Origin: JAQVUB01 sp033809415
Lineage (GTDB): Bacteria; Verrucomicrobiota; Lentisphaeria; Oligosphaerales; Oligosphaeraceae
Direction of reading: 5' to 3'
DNA: 16,725 nucleotides
Assembly: GCA_033809415.1 (NCBI GenBank)
Contig: JAPXLT010000078.1
Location: 1-16,725, forward strand
A program made the translations under genes and the position numbers. The first letter of the stretch is position 1. Each line of letters starts with the position of its first letter. Positions 7,826-16,108 of this stretch are shown in pieces. The notes under the pieces are model-generated. The model searched no databases, had not been told where the DNA came from, and worked only from the letters and a program-made list of their open reading frames with translations.

Positions 7826-7955
7826 ATTTTTTTACCACGGAACACACGGAAGACGCGGAAAATTTTCGTGTTTTTTCGTGTGGTTCGTTGTTAAAAAAAA
7901 GGTTGTGTGCGTTAGCCCACGCCAAGTTTTCTGTGCTTTCCGTGGACAAAAAATA
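7826..7955. repeat. Interspersed CACGGA-rich repeat, copy 3, palindromic with terminal inverted repeats
   Basis: The roughly 130-bp unit starts about 20 nt after the stop of the 7275 gene. Its left end (TTTTTTTACCACGGAACACA) and the reverse complement of its right end (TTTTTTGTCCACGGAAAGCA) match over about 30 nt with few differences, giving MITE-like ends. Positions 7859-7955 are the inverted counterpart of 6937-7034. Lying between convergent genes, it could also fold in RNA and limit read-through from both sides; that is inference. Confidence 0.85.
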
Positions 7956-8060
7956 GATTCTGATTGCCGATCATCGGAAAAAGTCAACTGCTTTTTTTAG
8001 GTTCCAGGGAAGATCGTATGAAACCCTTTTTTCAATGCACTTCACCGATAGGAGCTGCAA

Positions 8061-8597
8061 TTACGGCTTGTCTGGAGGAAAGTCAATTTTAGTCATGGAC
8101 AGGTTATCCAGGAGCGAGCAGCTGTCTGGCGTGCCGATGACTTCCAGGACAAAGGAAATATCGGTTTTCTGCTTCAGTTCAAACACGAACTCAAAACGCC
8201 GCCAGTCATCTTTCAGGCCGTCGTCTTCCAGCTTCTTCGCATTGATCCAATACATTTTACTGACTTCCTTGACCGGCGACGTGGTACCGACCCATAACGC
8301 TTTGACGTCCTTGCCGCTGATGTAGCCGGATATCTGATAATCGCCAGGCGCAAGTTCATTGAAGTCCTGCCGCAAATAAGAGCGCATGGACTGCGGATCG
8401 TTTTTCATTTCGAGAAAACAGCGGACTTGCAGAGCCTTTCCTGTGATGCCGCCAGACACCACTAGGTCCTTGCTGACCCAATCTTTTGCCTGACCGCTCG
8501 GAAGGACTTCTTCAAAGTCCGGGTTGCGAAACAGGTTCGGAGCTGCCATTCCGGTCAAAGCGATGCCGAGTGCCAACGAGAAGATGAGTTTTTTCAT
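8061..8597 (-). CDS. Secreted jelly-roll, carbohydrate-binding-like protein
   Basis: 178 residues, last gene of the minus-strand cluster. An N-terminal signal peptide (MKKLIFSLALGIALTGMAA) with a likely cut after the Ala pair is followed by NLFRNPDFEE...WV, the opening of CBM4/9-type beta-sandwich modules. Alternating strands follow (LRQDFNELAPGDYQISGYIS, WRRFEFVFEL, DISFVLEVIG), ending near LLDNLSMTKI, the usual last strand of such modules. It has no catalytic domain. ATG 8597 lies 1 nt after the upstream gene's stop, with AAAGGA about 9 nt before it inside that gene, so translation is probably coupled. Likely role: an exported glycan-binding accessory protein. The carbohydrate-binding reading rests on fold resemblance; binding is not shown. 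Confidence 0.85.
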   Translation of the reverse strand: MKKLIFSLALGIALTGMAAPNLFRNPDFEEVLPSGQAKDWVSKDLVVSGGITGKALQVRCFLEMKNDPQSMRSYLRQDFNELAPGDYQISGYISGKDVKALWVGTTSPVKEVSKMYWINAKKLEDDGLKDDWRRFEFVFELKQKTDISFVLEVIGTPDSCSLLDNLSMTKIDFPPDKP

Positions 8598-8598
8598 G

Positions 8599-11253
8599 TC
8601 ACAAGTCCTTTCTTAAAGTAAACAACGATAATTTTTCAGGGGAAAAGAAGCCGAGATACAAGCGATCCTCCTGATGGAAGGAACCAGGCGGATAATTCTC
8701 CAGAATGCTGCCGGGAGGAACTGGGCCCCACAATTTCACGCAATCATGCTGAAGCCCGAATTGAAATTCAAGCGCATGATCCAGTGCCGCAAGCGGGATG
8801 CGCAATGTCACATGCCATGAAGAGCTGTCGGATTCCTGAACTGCCAACGCAATCTGGCGGTTGTCGCGGATAGCTCCCGGGCGCGGACGCGCAACCGTCT
8901 GCCGCTCGATATTGTCATCCGGCGCTTGCCGATCTCGGCGGATCACCAGATCATACCATGGCATCGACACGAAATCGCGGTCAGCAAAAAAGAAACGAAG
9001 AACCTCATCCGGATATTCTTCATTCCGGCAGACTACATCAAACAACAGATCATCGCCGTCCATCCTGGCGTGCCAGCTCAGATTTCCTGACTGGTAAGTG
9101 GTATTCAGATGGAGAGTCTGTTCCGGGCGAGGTATCGAGAAGTCTTCTTGCAGAAGTTCCCGAAGCTCCCCGATTCGCCAGGAAAGCTTCTCCGGAAAAT
9201 ATTTGAAGACTTCCGCTTCGGAGTGATATCCGAGCCGACTGTCGATCCGGCAAAGTTCGATCATCCGCTCGCTGTTGTCGATCTCCTTGCGGATAACGGC
9301 ACGCATTTGCTCCTCGAACATTTTGTCCTGCGTATCGAGCCATTTCTTCCTGAGTGCATAAAAGCGAAGAATATTATATCCCGAATTGAACTGGACATCC
9401 AGAGCCTCAACCAGAGACAAGTCCCGCTGCCGTTCGATGTCTTCGGAAAAGTCGGCCATGATCCGCGCCAACGCCTTTGCGCCTTCATGCCATATTCTGG
9501 AGAGACGTCCAGTCAGGGCGACACATTCATCCAGCGAGTGACCGACCAGGCATTCACCGATGGCGTCGCCCGCCGGTTCTGCATACGGTTTCCAACTTTG
9601 CGGCAGACGCTTCCGAGCTGGCACCGTGTAGAGCGGCCATACAGGGCCGTCGTGCATCGGTCCGTAATACTGGAACTGAATATCGAGCGGATAGTACTCA
9701 TAGGCTTCCGCGAATGTGGTCCAGATGCGTGCGAGTTCTTCGGCATGCCTTCCCCAGTCCGGACGTGCCAACTCCGTGAGGAACGCCTTTTCCGTCTTAT
9801 CCACCGCATCGGTGGCAAGCAGGCCGGCCGCTTCGTTCATCACTCCCGGATAATTGCCGAAGTACCAGCACTGGAGCACGTGTTCGACACCGAGTGCTTT
9901 CATGGAACGGTATTTACGGTATAGCTGGCCGGGAACCGGAATAAACGGAACGGTGGCACATTCATGGGAACATCCCACTTGGATTTTAGCCCCTATTGGA
10001 TAGGGACTGCGATGTTCGGCAAGACGGCTGAAGCGTTCGGACGGGCCGATGCAGCTGAGCCAGTAATCGCCGCCATTGCGAAGTTTCCCCAGCTGGCGGG
10101 AACGGCACCCGGACTCGAAGTTCGCCATCATCACAACCTCGGGCGGCATCCCCTCCGGCAACTGATAAATCCATTCTCCGGATTGATCCGGATGCGGCAT
10201 ATACAGCCAGCTGATCAGGCGTGCTTCCGGCGCGGCATCGCGCAGGCCCCGCACCATGGGAGTCAGAACGCGGCGAATGATCTCTGCTGGACTCAGCCCA
10301 CAGTTCCGTCCGCAGGGAACTTTGCCATCGGAATAAAGCGATACACAGCTTAGGCAACTCGTGACGCGTTCCCCATGGGAAATGGTGATCATCCCCCCCA
10401 GGCCGGGTGCCTGCCGGAACAAATTGTTGACTGCCTCATACAGCCATAGTTCGGCACGTTCCGAGGCGGGGCAAAAACTGTTCCAGCGTCCGTAAAGCAT
10501 CGGGCCGACCAGTTCCGGGGCATCTGCGGGCGGAGGATTGGCGCTGCTCCACCCCTGGGGCTCGATGCAGAAGGCCCACACCTTGATGCCGTAACGGCGG
10601 CACTGTTCAATGTTCCGGTTCAGCTTGGCGATCCGGCGCCGTCCCTCTTCCGTGTCGCCCAGTTCCTTCAGCACCAGGGTAATCCACAAGCCGTTCACGC
10701 CAGACTCAGCCAGCCGGCTCAAGTAATGGGACGGATAATACTCGAGGTCATCGAGCAGTTCATCTCGGAAAAAAGGCGGTCTTTTGATCGGGCTGAAAAA
10801 ACATCGTGATATCCTGTCCTTCAGCCAATATCGCGTGATGCGCCTTGTCTGGAATGGCAGTCCCGGATGTTCGAGCGCACGGAGGTCTCCAATCAACCGG
10901 TAAATGCCGCGTCTGACTCCCTCCGTTGAACTTGCTTCCAGCAGGATTCCCTCGGATGCGACCGAGTATGCGAAGTCCTCTCCCTGCAAATCTTCCGCAT
11001 AATGAACTTTCAAGGTTGCCCCGTGTCCCGTGATATGGTTGGTTGACAGGAAGCGGTTGAAGTCATCATAGGCGGTAGCCAACAGTTCCTCGGGATCGGG
11101 GAAATCTGCCTCGAGGTGAAGTCCACCCCGGAGGTTCAGTTCTTCCGCCATGGGTTCCGAAGACCAGTTCCAACGAATCATGCGCACAGGTTCCCGGCGG
11201 AGTTCCTCCACAAATCTAGGTTCGCCGTCAGGAAAATCAGGCATCGGCTTCAT
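8599..11253 (-). CDS. Putative glycoside hydrolase, GH20/GH67-like fold with C-terminal CBM9-like domain
   Basis: 884 residues from ATG 11253. The frame extends 23 codons further up, but AGGAGG at 11264-11269 and a 4-nt ATGA overlap with the upstream stop point to 11253. Layout: an N-terminal alpha/beta domain (about 30-130) ending ILLEASSTEGVRRGIYRLI, the style of the non-catalytic domain before GH20 and GH67 barrels; a TIM-barrel region (about 140-520) with GITISHGE-like GGMITISHGERV (Glu295 a candidate acid), followed by a Cys cluster (SCLSC...PCGRNC) that may bind a metal; a helical part; and a C-terminal beta-sandwich (about 690-884) like the CBM9-related domains of the neighbouring glycosidase. 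No signal peptide is visible, although both flanking gene products are exported. Exact family and substrate are not established. Confidence 0.85.
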   Translation of the reverse strand: MKPMPDFPDGEPRFVEELRREPVRMIRWNWSSEPMAEELNLRGGLHLEADFPDPEELLATAYDDFNRFLSTNHITGHGATLKVHYAEDLQGEDFAYSVASEGILLEASSTEGVRRGIYRLIGDLRALEHPGLPFQTRRITRYWLKDRISRCFFSPIKRPPFFRDELLDDLEYYPSHYLSRLAESGVNGLWITLVLKELGDTEEGRRRIAKLNRNIEQCRRYGIKVWAFCIEPQGWSSANPPPADAPELVGPMLYGRWNSFCPASERAELWLYEAVNNLFRQAPGLGGMITISHGERVTSCLSCVSLYSDGKVPCGRNCGLSPAEIIRRVLTPMVRGLRDAAPEARLISWLYMPHPDQSGEWIYQLPEGMPPEVVMMANFESGCRSRQLGKLRNGGDYWLSCIGPSERFSRLAEHRSPYPIGAKIQVGCSHECATVPFIPVPGQLYRKYRSMKALGVEHVLQCWYFGNYPGVMNEAAGLLATDAVDKTEKAFLTELARPDWGRHAEELARIWTTFAEAYEYYPLDIQFQYYGPMHDGPVWPLYTVPARKRLPQSWKPYAEPAGDAIGECLVGHSLDECVALTGRLSRIWHEGAKALARIMADFSEDIERQRDLSLVEALDVQFNSGYNILRFYALRKKWLDTQDKMFEEQMRAVIRKEIDNSERMIELCRIDSRLGYHSEAEVFKYFPEKLSWRIGELRELLQEDFSIPRPEQTLHLNTTYQSGNLSWHARMDGDDLLFDVVCRNEEYPDEVLRFFFADRDFVSMPWYDLVIRRDRQAPDDNIERQTVARPRPGAIRDNRQIALAVQESDSSSWHVTLRIPLAALDHALEFQFGLQHDCVKLWGPVPPGSILENYPPGSFHQEDRLYLGFFSPEKLSLFTLRKDL

Positions 11254-14200
11254 TCGATTATAACCTCCTGGAACAAGTCGGGGCGCAAACTTCCCAATAG
11301 GCCGGGACGAAGCTCGAGCCAATAATCCGCACCCGCACTCGCACCGGAATCATCATCGCAAACCGCAATATTAAAGCCGAAGATAGTGCCGGGAGTGCAT
11401 AATCTTGAATCCAATTTCGACAGAGGAATGCTGAGCTGGTAGAGAATATGTTTTCTTTCATCGTCCCGTACAGCTTTCACTATGCATTTCTCTTGAAGCT
11501 CGGCAGATCGCGCACCGCGTACTTGAAATGAACCATCAAGATTCACGGTGATGAATATATCGTCGGGATCACTTCCATCTACGGGACGTATATGGTTATT
11601 CAGCGGATCGAACCCCAGCTCGAGTCGGTCGCCTTTTCGGATATGATCATCGAGGACATCCACTGAAATGAGCAGGTTGTTGCCGTCATTGGCGATATAG
11701 ATATCTGCACTGAGGTCCTCGTGTCCGGAATAAGTCGTATGATCCAGAGGCATGACTTTTTCAAATCCACTGAGCTGTATTGGACGAACCTGTTTCCATG
11801 TTTCAAGCGAACCATCGACCTGGCACTCCGTATCCTTTACTGCAGACAGCGGGGTTTCACGCTTATAGGTCAGCGTGTGCACCTTCTCCTGCCCTTCAAT
11901 ATGCAATTGGTATTCCGACTCTTTGCCGAACGGAGGCGCCGGAAGCTGGATGTCCCTTGCGTCCTCATCCGGTTCCAATTTGAAGCGTCGCTCCCCGCCC
12001 GGATGCACCAACATTCCGCGTAAAACTTCGGTGCTGTTGTTTTGCAGGTAGACTTTCATGAATTTTGCACTTACCGGGCGGAAGCAGATGTCCAGGGGAG
12101 AATCATCAATGCGCGTCGCATTTTCCAGGGCATTGCAAAGCGCGGAATAATCCTTTCCACGGATATAGATCGGCAGGTTGGTCAGAGGAACTTCCACATG
12201 CCCGTTTTCTTCCCGTTTCAGTTCCAGCGGATTGCCCATTACATCAAAAAAGCTCCATCCGGAATCCTCCATCCGTACCTTCGGAAAATAGCCTTCGGGA
12301 ATGCTCCATAACGCCGCCGACGCATGCCCGTCCGTATGGCGGAACACACCGCCTCCCAGCCGGGGACTGAGCATGATTTCCCGGCATTCCACCACATTGT
12401 TCACCGTGTCGGCCATGGTGGAAAACGCGGCCAATGCCGGCAACGGAACGGAACCGAACTGGAGTCCCATGTGATAACGGTTGCCTTCCAGCCCCACACG
12501 CCCGCCGTGGAAATACGACAGATGCTTCATTCCAATCAGACGCGCCTGAAGGAACGAACGGGTCATTCGGTTGACCTGAATCATCAGGTATTGGGGGTTG
12601 AATACTTCATCGACATCGACGAAATAGCCGTATTCGGAGATGAAAACCTCATTTCCAGCACAACGCCCCTCCATGGCGGCTCGTGCATCGGCAAAACGTT
12701 GTTTCAATTGCTGCTCTGTTCCTGTTGGCGGCACGGTTGGGCCGATCCACCGCGGCTGCGGATAGCAATCAATGCCGAAAAGGTTGACATATTTGCCACA
12801 GCGGTCAAAAATGGCGGCACTATAGGCGTATTTATAACGCGCATCGACATCGCTGGGTCGCACTGCGGCTATTTGCGCATCCCGGCGCACCTTGCGGATT
12901 TCCTCTGCTGTGACCTGAATCCAGTGGCAAACCTTGTCCAGAGTCTGTCCCCCTGCAAAATTTGCAATTGCCTTGCTGGGTTCCAGCGATTTGTTATAGT
13001 CGGCAAGCCCTATCATGGCATCGATTTCGGTACCGATCTCGAAGATATCCACATACGATGCATAGCGGCGGAAGACTTCCTTTGCCAGCCTGCGCCAGAA
13101 TACTTCGCTTTGTTGTTTCGTGACGATCAGGCGGTGGGGATGTGTTCCCAGTCTCTTCGCCGTTTCGAGTTCGTTTAAGCTAAACAGCCATCGAGGAGGA
13201 CAGGTAAAGATGGAAAGTTTTATTTTGAACCCTTGTTCCTTATATTTTTTGATCGCTTCGAGGGAAGAAAAATCATATTTTTTCATTTCCGGTTCGAGCT
13301 GCCGCCAATCCATCGCGATATCTAACCAAGACACCCCGAGTTTCTGATAGATTTCCGGATAGCTTTGTGCGCCATAGAGACCGACGAAGCAGGATTCCGT
13401 CGTTTTTTCAGGTGCTTTTGCGGGGCGGACGGTTACAACGGCATCGCGGAAGCTCAGCAATCCGTCAACCCCCGCCGTAATTTTGTACCAGCCGCTTTTT
13501 CCCGGCGGTATGACCAGGTCATATGTAAAGTGACCATCATTGTCAAACGCGACAGGAGCACTTTCCTGGACAATTTTTTCGTCGAAATGATTGCTGACCA
13601 CGACATTGAGGGGTGCAGCCGTATTTGCATTTTTCATCTTGTATGCGGTCAGTTCGATGGTGATCGGCAGCGGCTGTTCACAGTCGAAGACCTGGCACGC
13701 CGATTCCGGAAGAATGAGGCGACCCGACGGAATGGAGGATGGCGCCCAATCTTCCGGCTCATCGCCCTGATTAATCATAAAGCGGTCAAACCATCCTTCC
13801 CCAGAAAAAACTCCGAAGTGCGGCACTAATACGGTCTTGCCGTCGGAATCAAAGGTATGGCTGTAACGTTTCCAGTCCTTCGAAAGTAAAATCTCGGCTT
13901 TGGCCCGGTCGTCGGCGAGTCCATGCCAATTGTTGTCCCGCTTGACCATGGTCAGGCTGGCGCGGGTTGAATCGGCATTGCTTCTTGCCCAGCAGGAAAA
14001 CGTGTAGCGTCCAGGCGGCAGCGTCATGCCGGGCATGCCGATCGCGCCTATATTAAAGACCCTCAGGGAGCTTTTGCTCTGATAGCCCGCTTCCTGATCC
14101 CAGGCCAGCCGAGGATTTTCTTCCTTGTGGTTGGTCCATGGGCCGGTTGTCATACTTTTGATTTCACGTTCGCAATCCGTGTCACCCGGCAGCAGGTTGT

Positions 14201-14270
14201 CCGCCATGACACTGTTCAGCATTCCGAACAACAGGCAAGCACATGCAAATATTTGACAACGCATCGTCAT
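11250..14270 (-). CDS. Secreted multidomain glycosidase, clan GH-A-type barrel with CBM-like and CBM9-like modules
   Basis: 1006 residues. Signal peptide at 1-23 (hydrophobic core ending NSVMA). Then a CBM4/9-like sandwich (about 24-190, starting NLLPGDTDCE), an Ig-like strand domain (about 195-285), and a (beta/alpha)8 barrel (about 290-620). The barrel begins FVGLYGAQSYPEIYQKLGV and has WRQLEPE, as in GH39/GH42-like enzymes. Predicted acid/base is Glu415 in FEIGTEID and nucleophile Glu546 in VFISEYGYF, 131 residues apart, as expected for clan GH-A. The residue before the acid/base is Thr, not the usual Asn. A beta domain follows, then a CBM9-like module (about 800-1006, LSADIYIANDGNNLLISVDV). 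AAAGGA lies 7 nt before ATG 14270 and overlaps the end of the prepilin gene 4 nt upstream; a second ATG at 14264 is possible. It should act outside the cytoplasm on an unidentified polysaccharide. Confidence 0.88.
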   Translation of the reverse strand: MTMRCQIFACACLLFGMLNSVMADNLLPGDTDCEREIKSMTTGPWTNHKEENPRLAWDQEAGYQSKSSLRVFNIGAIGMPGMTLPPGRYTFSCWARSNADSTRASLTMVKRDNNWHGLADDRAKAEILLSKDWKRYSHTFDSDGKTVLVPHFGVFSGEGWFDRFMINQGDEPEDWAPSSIPSGRLILPESACQVFDCEQPLPITIELTAYKMKNANTAAPLNVVVSNHFDEKIVQESAPVAFDNDGHFTYDLVIPPGKSGWYKITAGVDGLLSFRDAVVTVRPAKAPEKTTESCFVGLYGAQSYPEIYQKLGVSWLDIAMDWRQLEPEMKKYDFSSLEAIKKYKEQGFKIKLSIFTCPPRWLFSLNELETAKRLGTHPHRLIVTKQQSEVFWRRLAKEVFRRYASYVDIFEIGTEIDAMIGLADYNKSLEPSKAIANFAGGQTLDKVCHWIQVTAEEIRKVRRDAQIAAVRPSDVDARYKYAYSAAIFDRCGKYVNLFGIDCYPQPRWIGPTVPPTGTEQQLKQRFADARAAMEGRCAGNEVFISEYGYFVDVDEVFNPQYLMIQVNRMTRSFLQARLIGMKHLSYFHGGRVGLEGNRYHMGLQFGSVPLPALAAFSTMADTVNNVVECREIMLSPRLGGGVFRHTDGHASAALWSIPEGYFPKVRMEDSGWSFFDVMGNPLELKREENGHVEVPLTNLPIYIRGKDYSALCNALENATRIDDSPLDICFRPVSAKFMKVYLQNNSTEVLRGMLVHPGGERRFKLEPDEDARDIQLPAPPFGKESEYQLHIEGQEKVHTLTYKRETPLSAVKDTECQVDGSLETWKQVRPIQLSGFEKVMPLDHTTYSGHEDLSADIYIANDGNNLLISVDVLDDHIRKGDRLELGFDPLNNHIRPVDGSDPDDIFITVNLDGSFQVRGARSAELQEKCIVKAVRDDERKHILYQLSIPLSKLDSRLCTPGTIFGFNIAVCDDDSGASAGADYWLELRPGLLGSLRPDLFQEVIIE
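11264..11269 (-). promoter_or_regulatory. Shine-Dalgarno fixing the start at 11253
   Basis: On the minus strand AGGAGG lies 10 nt before ATG 11253. That ATG overlaps the upstream stop codon as ATGA. This selects 11253 over the longer reading from 11322 and implies translational coupling of the two glycosidase genes. Confidence 0.8.
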
Positions 14271-14274
14271 TCCC

Positions 14275-14982
14275 TTATCCTTTCTTTAGATTCATGACAG
14301 CACGCAGCAGATGGGGAGGCCACTGATACAGGTTGATTTGTGCACGGGACACCCTCAATGACTTTGCATGCCCGTCGAAACAGACCACATTGAGTCCATC
14401 TCCATGTGGCACGTGGTAGTTGGAGGCTACAGCAATGTAGCCCCAATCATCCACCAACAGCCATTCGTAAGGCTTGTTCAGTTCCATACGGGCGCAAAGA
14501 GGGTTGTAAATAGTCGGATTCTCTTGATTTTCGTAAACATTGTCGAATTCACACCAGCGGATCCAGTAGCTGCCATTCACGTATGTGGTGTTTTTGACAA
14601 TGCTCAAGTTTCCGTCAAAACTTCCGGAGCGGTTGACGTCTTGACAATGGTTGCCAGGGAAGGGACAATAGAATAGTTTCGGGTTACTTACATACCCGCA
14701 CTCCCAGAGTTTTCCGAGATGGTGCCAGCCAGGCGTTGGACGTTTCATGAAGGCACCCGAAGAATATTTCGTGCCCTTGTTGATCAGTGGCATCTCGTTG
14801 TAATCCATGTCATATTGCATCAATGACAAGTAAAGCTGTTTCTGTTGGCTGAGACAGCTGGCAATCATGGCTTTAGCACGCGCCTTTGATAACGCCGGCA
14901 ACAGCATGGATGCAAGGATTGCGATAATTGCGATTACGACCAGGAGTTCAATTAAAGTAAACCCCGTCTTCTTTTTCTTCAT
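14275..14982 (-). CDS. Prepilin-type (pseudopilin) protein with H-X9-DG tail
   Basis: 235 residues from ATG 14982, preceded by GAGGAG at 14990-14995 (7 nt spacing); the longer open frame to 15147 is rejected. The leader MKKKKTG is followed by FTLIELLVVIAIIAILASM, a type IV prepilin/type II secretion pseudopilin signal with cleavage expected after Gly7 and Glu at mature position 5. The N-terminal helix is followed by SKARAKA. The C-terminus has His-(9 residues)-Asp-Gly in VPHGDGLNVVCFDG, matching the prepilin-type processing-associated H-X9-DG domain that is greatly expanded in Lentisphaerota and Planctomycetes. The globular part has many Trp, Tyr and Cys. It lies 4 nt upstream of the secreted glycosidase, suggesting a surface or export role linked to that enzyme. 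No pilus assembly genes are in the window. Confidence 0.93.
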   Translation of the reverse strand: MKKKKTGFTLIELLVVIAIIAILASMLLPALSKARAKAMIASCLSQQKQLYLSLMQYDMDYNEMPLINKGTKYSSGAFMKRPTPGWHHLGKLWECGYVSNPKLFYCPFPGNHCQDVNRSGSFDGNLSIVKNTTYVNGSYWIRWCEFDNVYENQENPTIYNPLCARMELNKPYEWLLVDDWGYIAVASNYHVPHGDGLNVVCFDGHAKSLRVSRAQINLYQWPPHLLRAVMNLKKG

Positions 14983-15039
14983 CCGAAATCTCCTCGTTTT
15001 TTGTGCTCCGCATAGAGACACTGTAGCTGCCAAAAGTAA

Positions 15040-15067
15040 AATATACTGCTGATTTTGTGCAAAACAA
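15040..15067 (-). promoter_or_regulatory. Candidate promoter for the prepilin-glycosidase genes
   Basis: On the minus strand, TTGTTT (15062-15067), 16 nt, TATATT (15040-15045), in the 104-nt gap before the prepilin start. The -10 matches five of six consensus bases, the -35 only three. It is the only sizeable gap inside the cluster, so an internal promoter here is reasonable. Confidence 0.35.
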
Positions 15068-15086
15068 TAGAATTGCAGCCTGATGG

Positions 15087-16073
15087 TCAATGTGCCTTGA
15101 ATTCCTTTTCGAAGAATTCCCGGATATACTTTGCGACGGCGGGGCACTTGTTGATTTCGCGGTCTCCGAGGATGACGATGTCGTGGATTTTGTTCTGCCT
15201 GAGGAGACGTCGGGACATTTCGAGCTGGAAGGCGATCGAGGGCAGGTCATTCGGGAGGACGGTCAGGCCGTAATCGAACATGAAGACTCCCATCATGATC
15301 TTGCGCCCAGGGAAGAGATAGCGTACCTTTTCGACATTCATTTCCAGCGCCGGGAGGTCATTTTTATCCCAGGTCCAGAGGATGATCCGGTCCGGGATTT
15401 CCACTTCACGGAAGAACTTGAGCATGGGGAGATCGAGTTCATGGATATAGACGACGCTGTAGCTTTCCAGTTTCGGATTGTGGGCTTTCAGCGCCTTGTG
15501 CATCTCCATGTAGGTCTTCCGGGAATAACGGGGACCGCAGTTGCCTAGCATGTCGTCAATCACACCGCCGACGATATTTGGATATTTGAGGGACATGCGA
15601 CTGAGGTTTTCGGCTTCCTCGATATCGCCAAGCTGCTGTGCGCCTTCCGTGCGGCAATTTCCGCCCAAATGGCAGATGACCTTGCGGCAGTTTTTATGAA
15701 TTTCGAACATTTCCTCGGTATGAGGCCCATAAACGTACATCACATTGTCAAAGCCAAAGTAATTTGCAGCCTGAATGGAAGCGTCCTTAGCCATCGAGCC
15801 GCCCCAGGATGGAGTAGGTCCACCCCAGACCCAGGTGTTTTCCCGGCTGAAATGGGCTGGGCCGTCAGTCGGGGCATTGAGGATCGAGTCATAGACTTTT
15901 TCCAGAGCAGTATCCAAGTTCTGGACATTTTCACGGACAAGCTCCAAGTACTCGGGGCTGGCGAAGGCGTCCTGGTAGGGATTGATTTTCCGGTGTGTGG
16001 CGAGATTCCGCAGGCTATGCTGATACTTGGCTGCCTGCTCGACCCGGGCGTAAAGTTCTTGTTGGTTTGTCAT
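15087..16073 (-). CDS. Uncharacterised probable beta/alpha-barrel protein (328 residues)
   Basis: First gene of the minus-strand cluster. ATG 16073 has AAGGA about 9 nt upstream. No signal peptide or membrane segment is visible, so it is probably cytoplasmic. Regularly spaced hydrophobic strands (VMYVYGP, KVICHLGG, IVGGVIDDML, YSVVYIHELD, RIILWTWDK, KIMMGVFMFDYG, DIVILGD) alternate with helices, which suggests a TIM barrel. The strand-end acids in GGVIDDML, IHELD and TWDKNDL and the motif NTWVWGGPTPSWGG could line an active site. The context of glycosidases suggests a carbohydrate-active or sugar-processing role. I do not recognise the family and assign no reaction. It is separated from the prepilin gene by 104 nt and could be a separate transcript. 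Confidence 0.85.
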   Translation of the reverse strand: MTNQQELYARVEQAAKYQHSLRNLATHRKINPYQDAFASPEYLELVRENVQNLDTALEKVYDSILNAPTDGPAHFSRENTWVWGGPTPSWGGSMAKDASIQAANYFGFDNVMYVYGPHTEEMFEIHKNCRKVICHLGGNCRTEGAQQLGDIEEAENLSRMSLKYPNIVGGVIDDMLGNCGPRYSRKTYMEMHKALKAHNPKLESYSVVYIHELDLPMLKFFREVEIPDRIILWTWDKNDLPALEMNVEKVRYLFPGRKIMMGVFMFDYGLTVLPNDLPSIAFQLEMSRRLLRQNKIHDIVILGDREINKCPAVAKYIREFFEKEFKAH

Positions 16074-16108
16074 GACAGTGTTTCCTTATATGTAGACCTT
16101 GTTTGAAA

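Noticed and set aside
7732..7956. Small ORF encoding TEHTEDAENF...LSVDKK
   Set aside because: This peptide is a translation of the interspersed CACGGA repeat and overlaps the 7275 gene in another frame.
7968..7998. Bidirectional terminator between the convergent genes
   Set aside because: AAAAAG/CTTTTT around a 7-nt loop is only an A-T stem, and CCGAT-C-ATCGG next to it has too small a loop. No convincing GC-rich hairpin plus T run.
11254..11322. Extended N-terminus of the 884-residue hydrolase (start at 11322)
   Set aside because: The extra 23 codons overlap the upstream gene and have no better ribosome site. AGGAGG and the ATGA overlap support 11253.
12324..13178. Long plus-strand ORF (284 codons) opposite the GH-A glycosidase
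   Set aside because: Shadow of a gene with signal peptide, catalytic motifs and a ribosome site; the shadow has none of these.
14983..15147. Extended N-terminus of the prepilin-like protein
   Set aside because: It would put 55 residues before the MKKKKTG leader, which must be near the N-terminus for prepilin peptidase processing. GAGGAG sits 7 nt before 14982.
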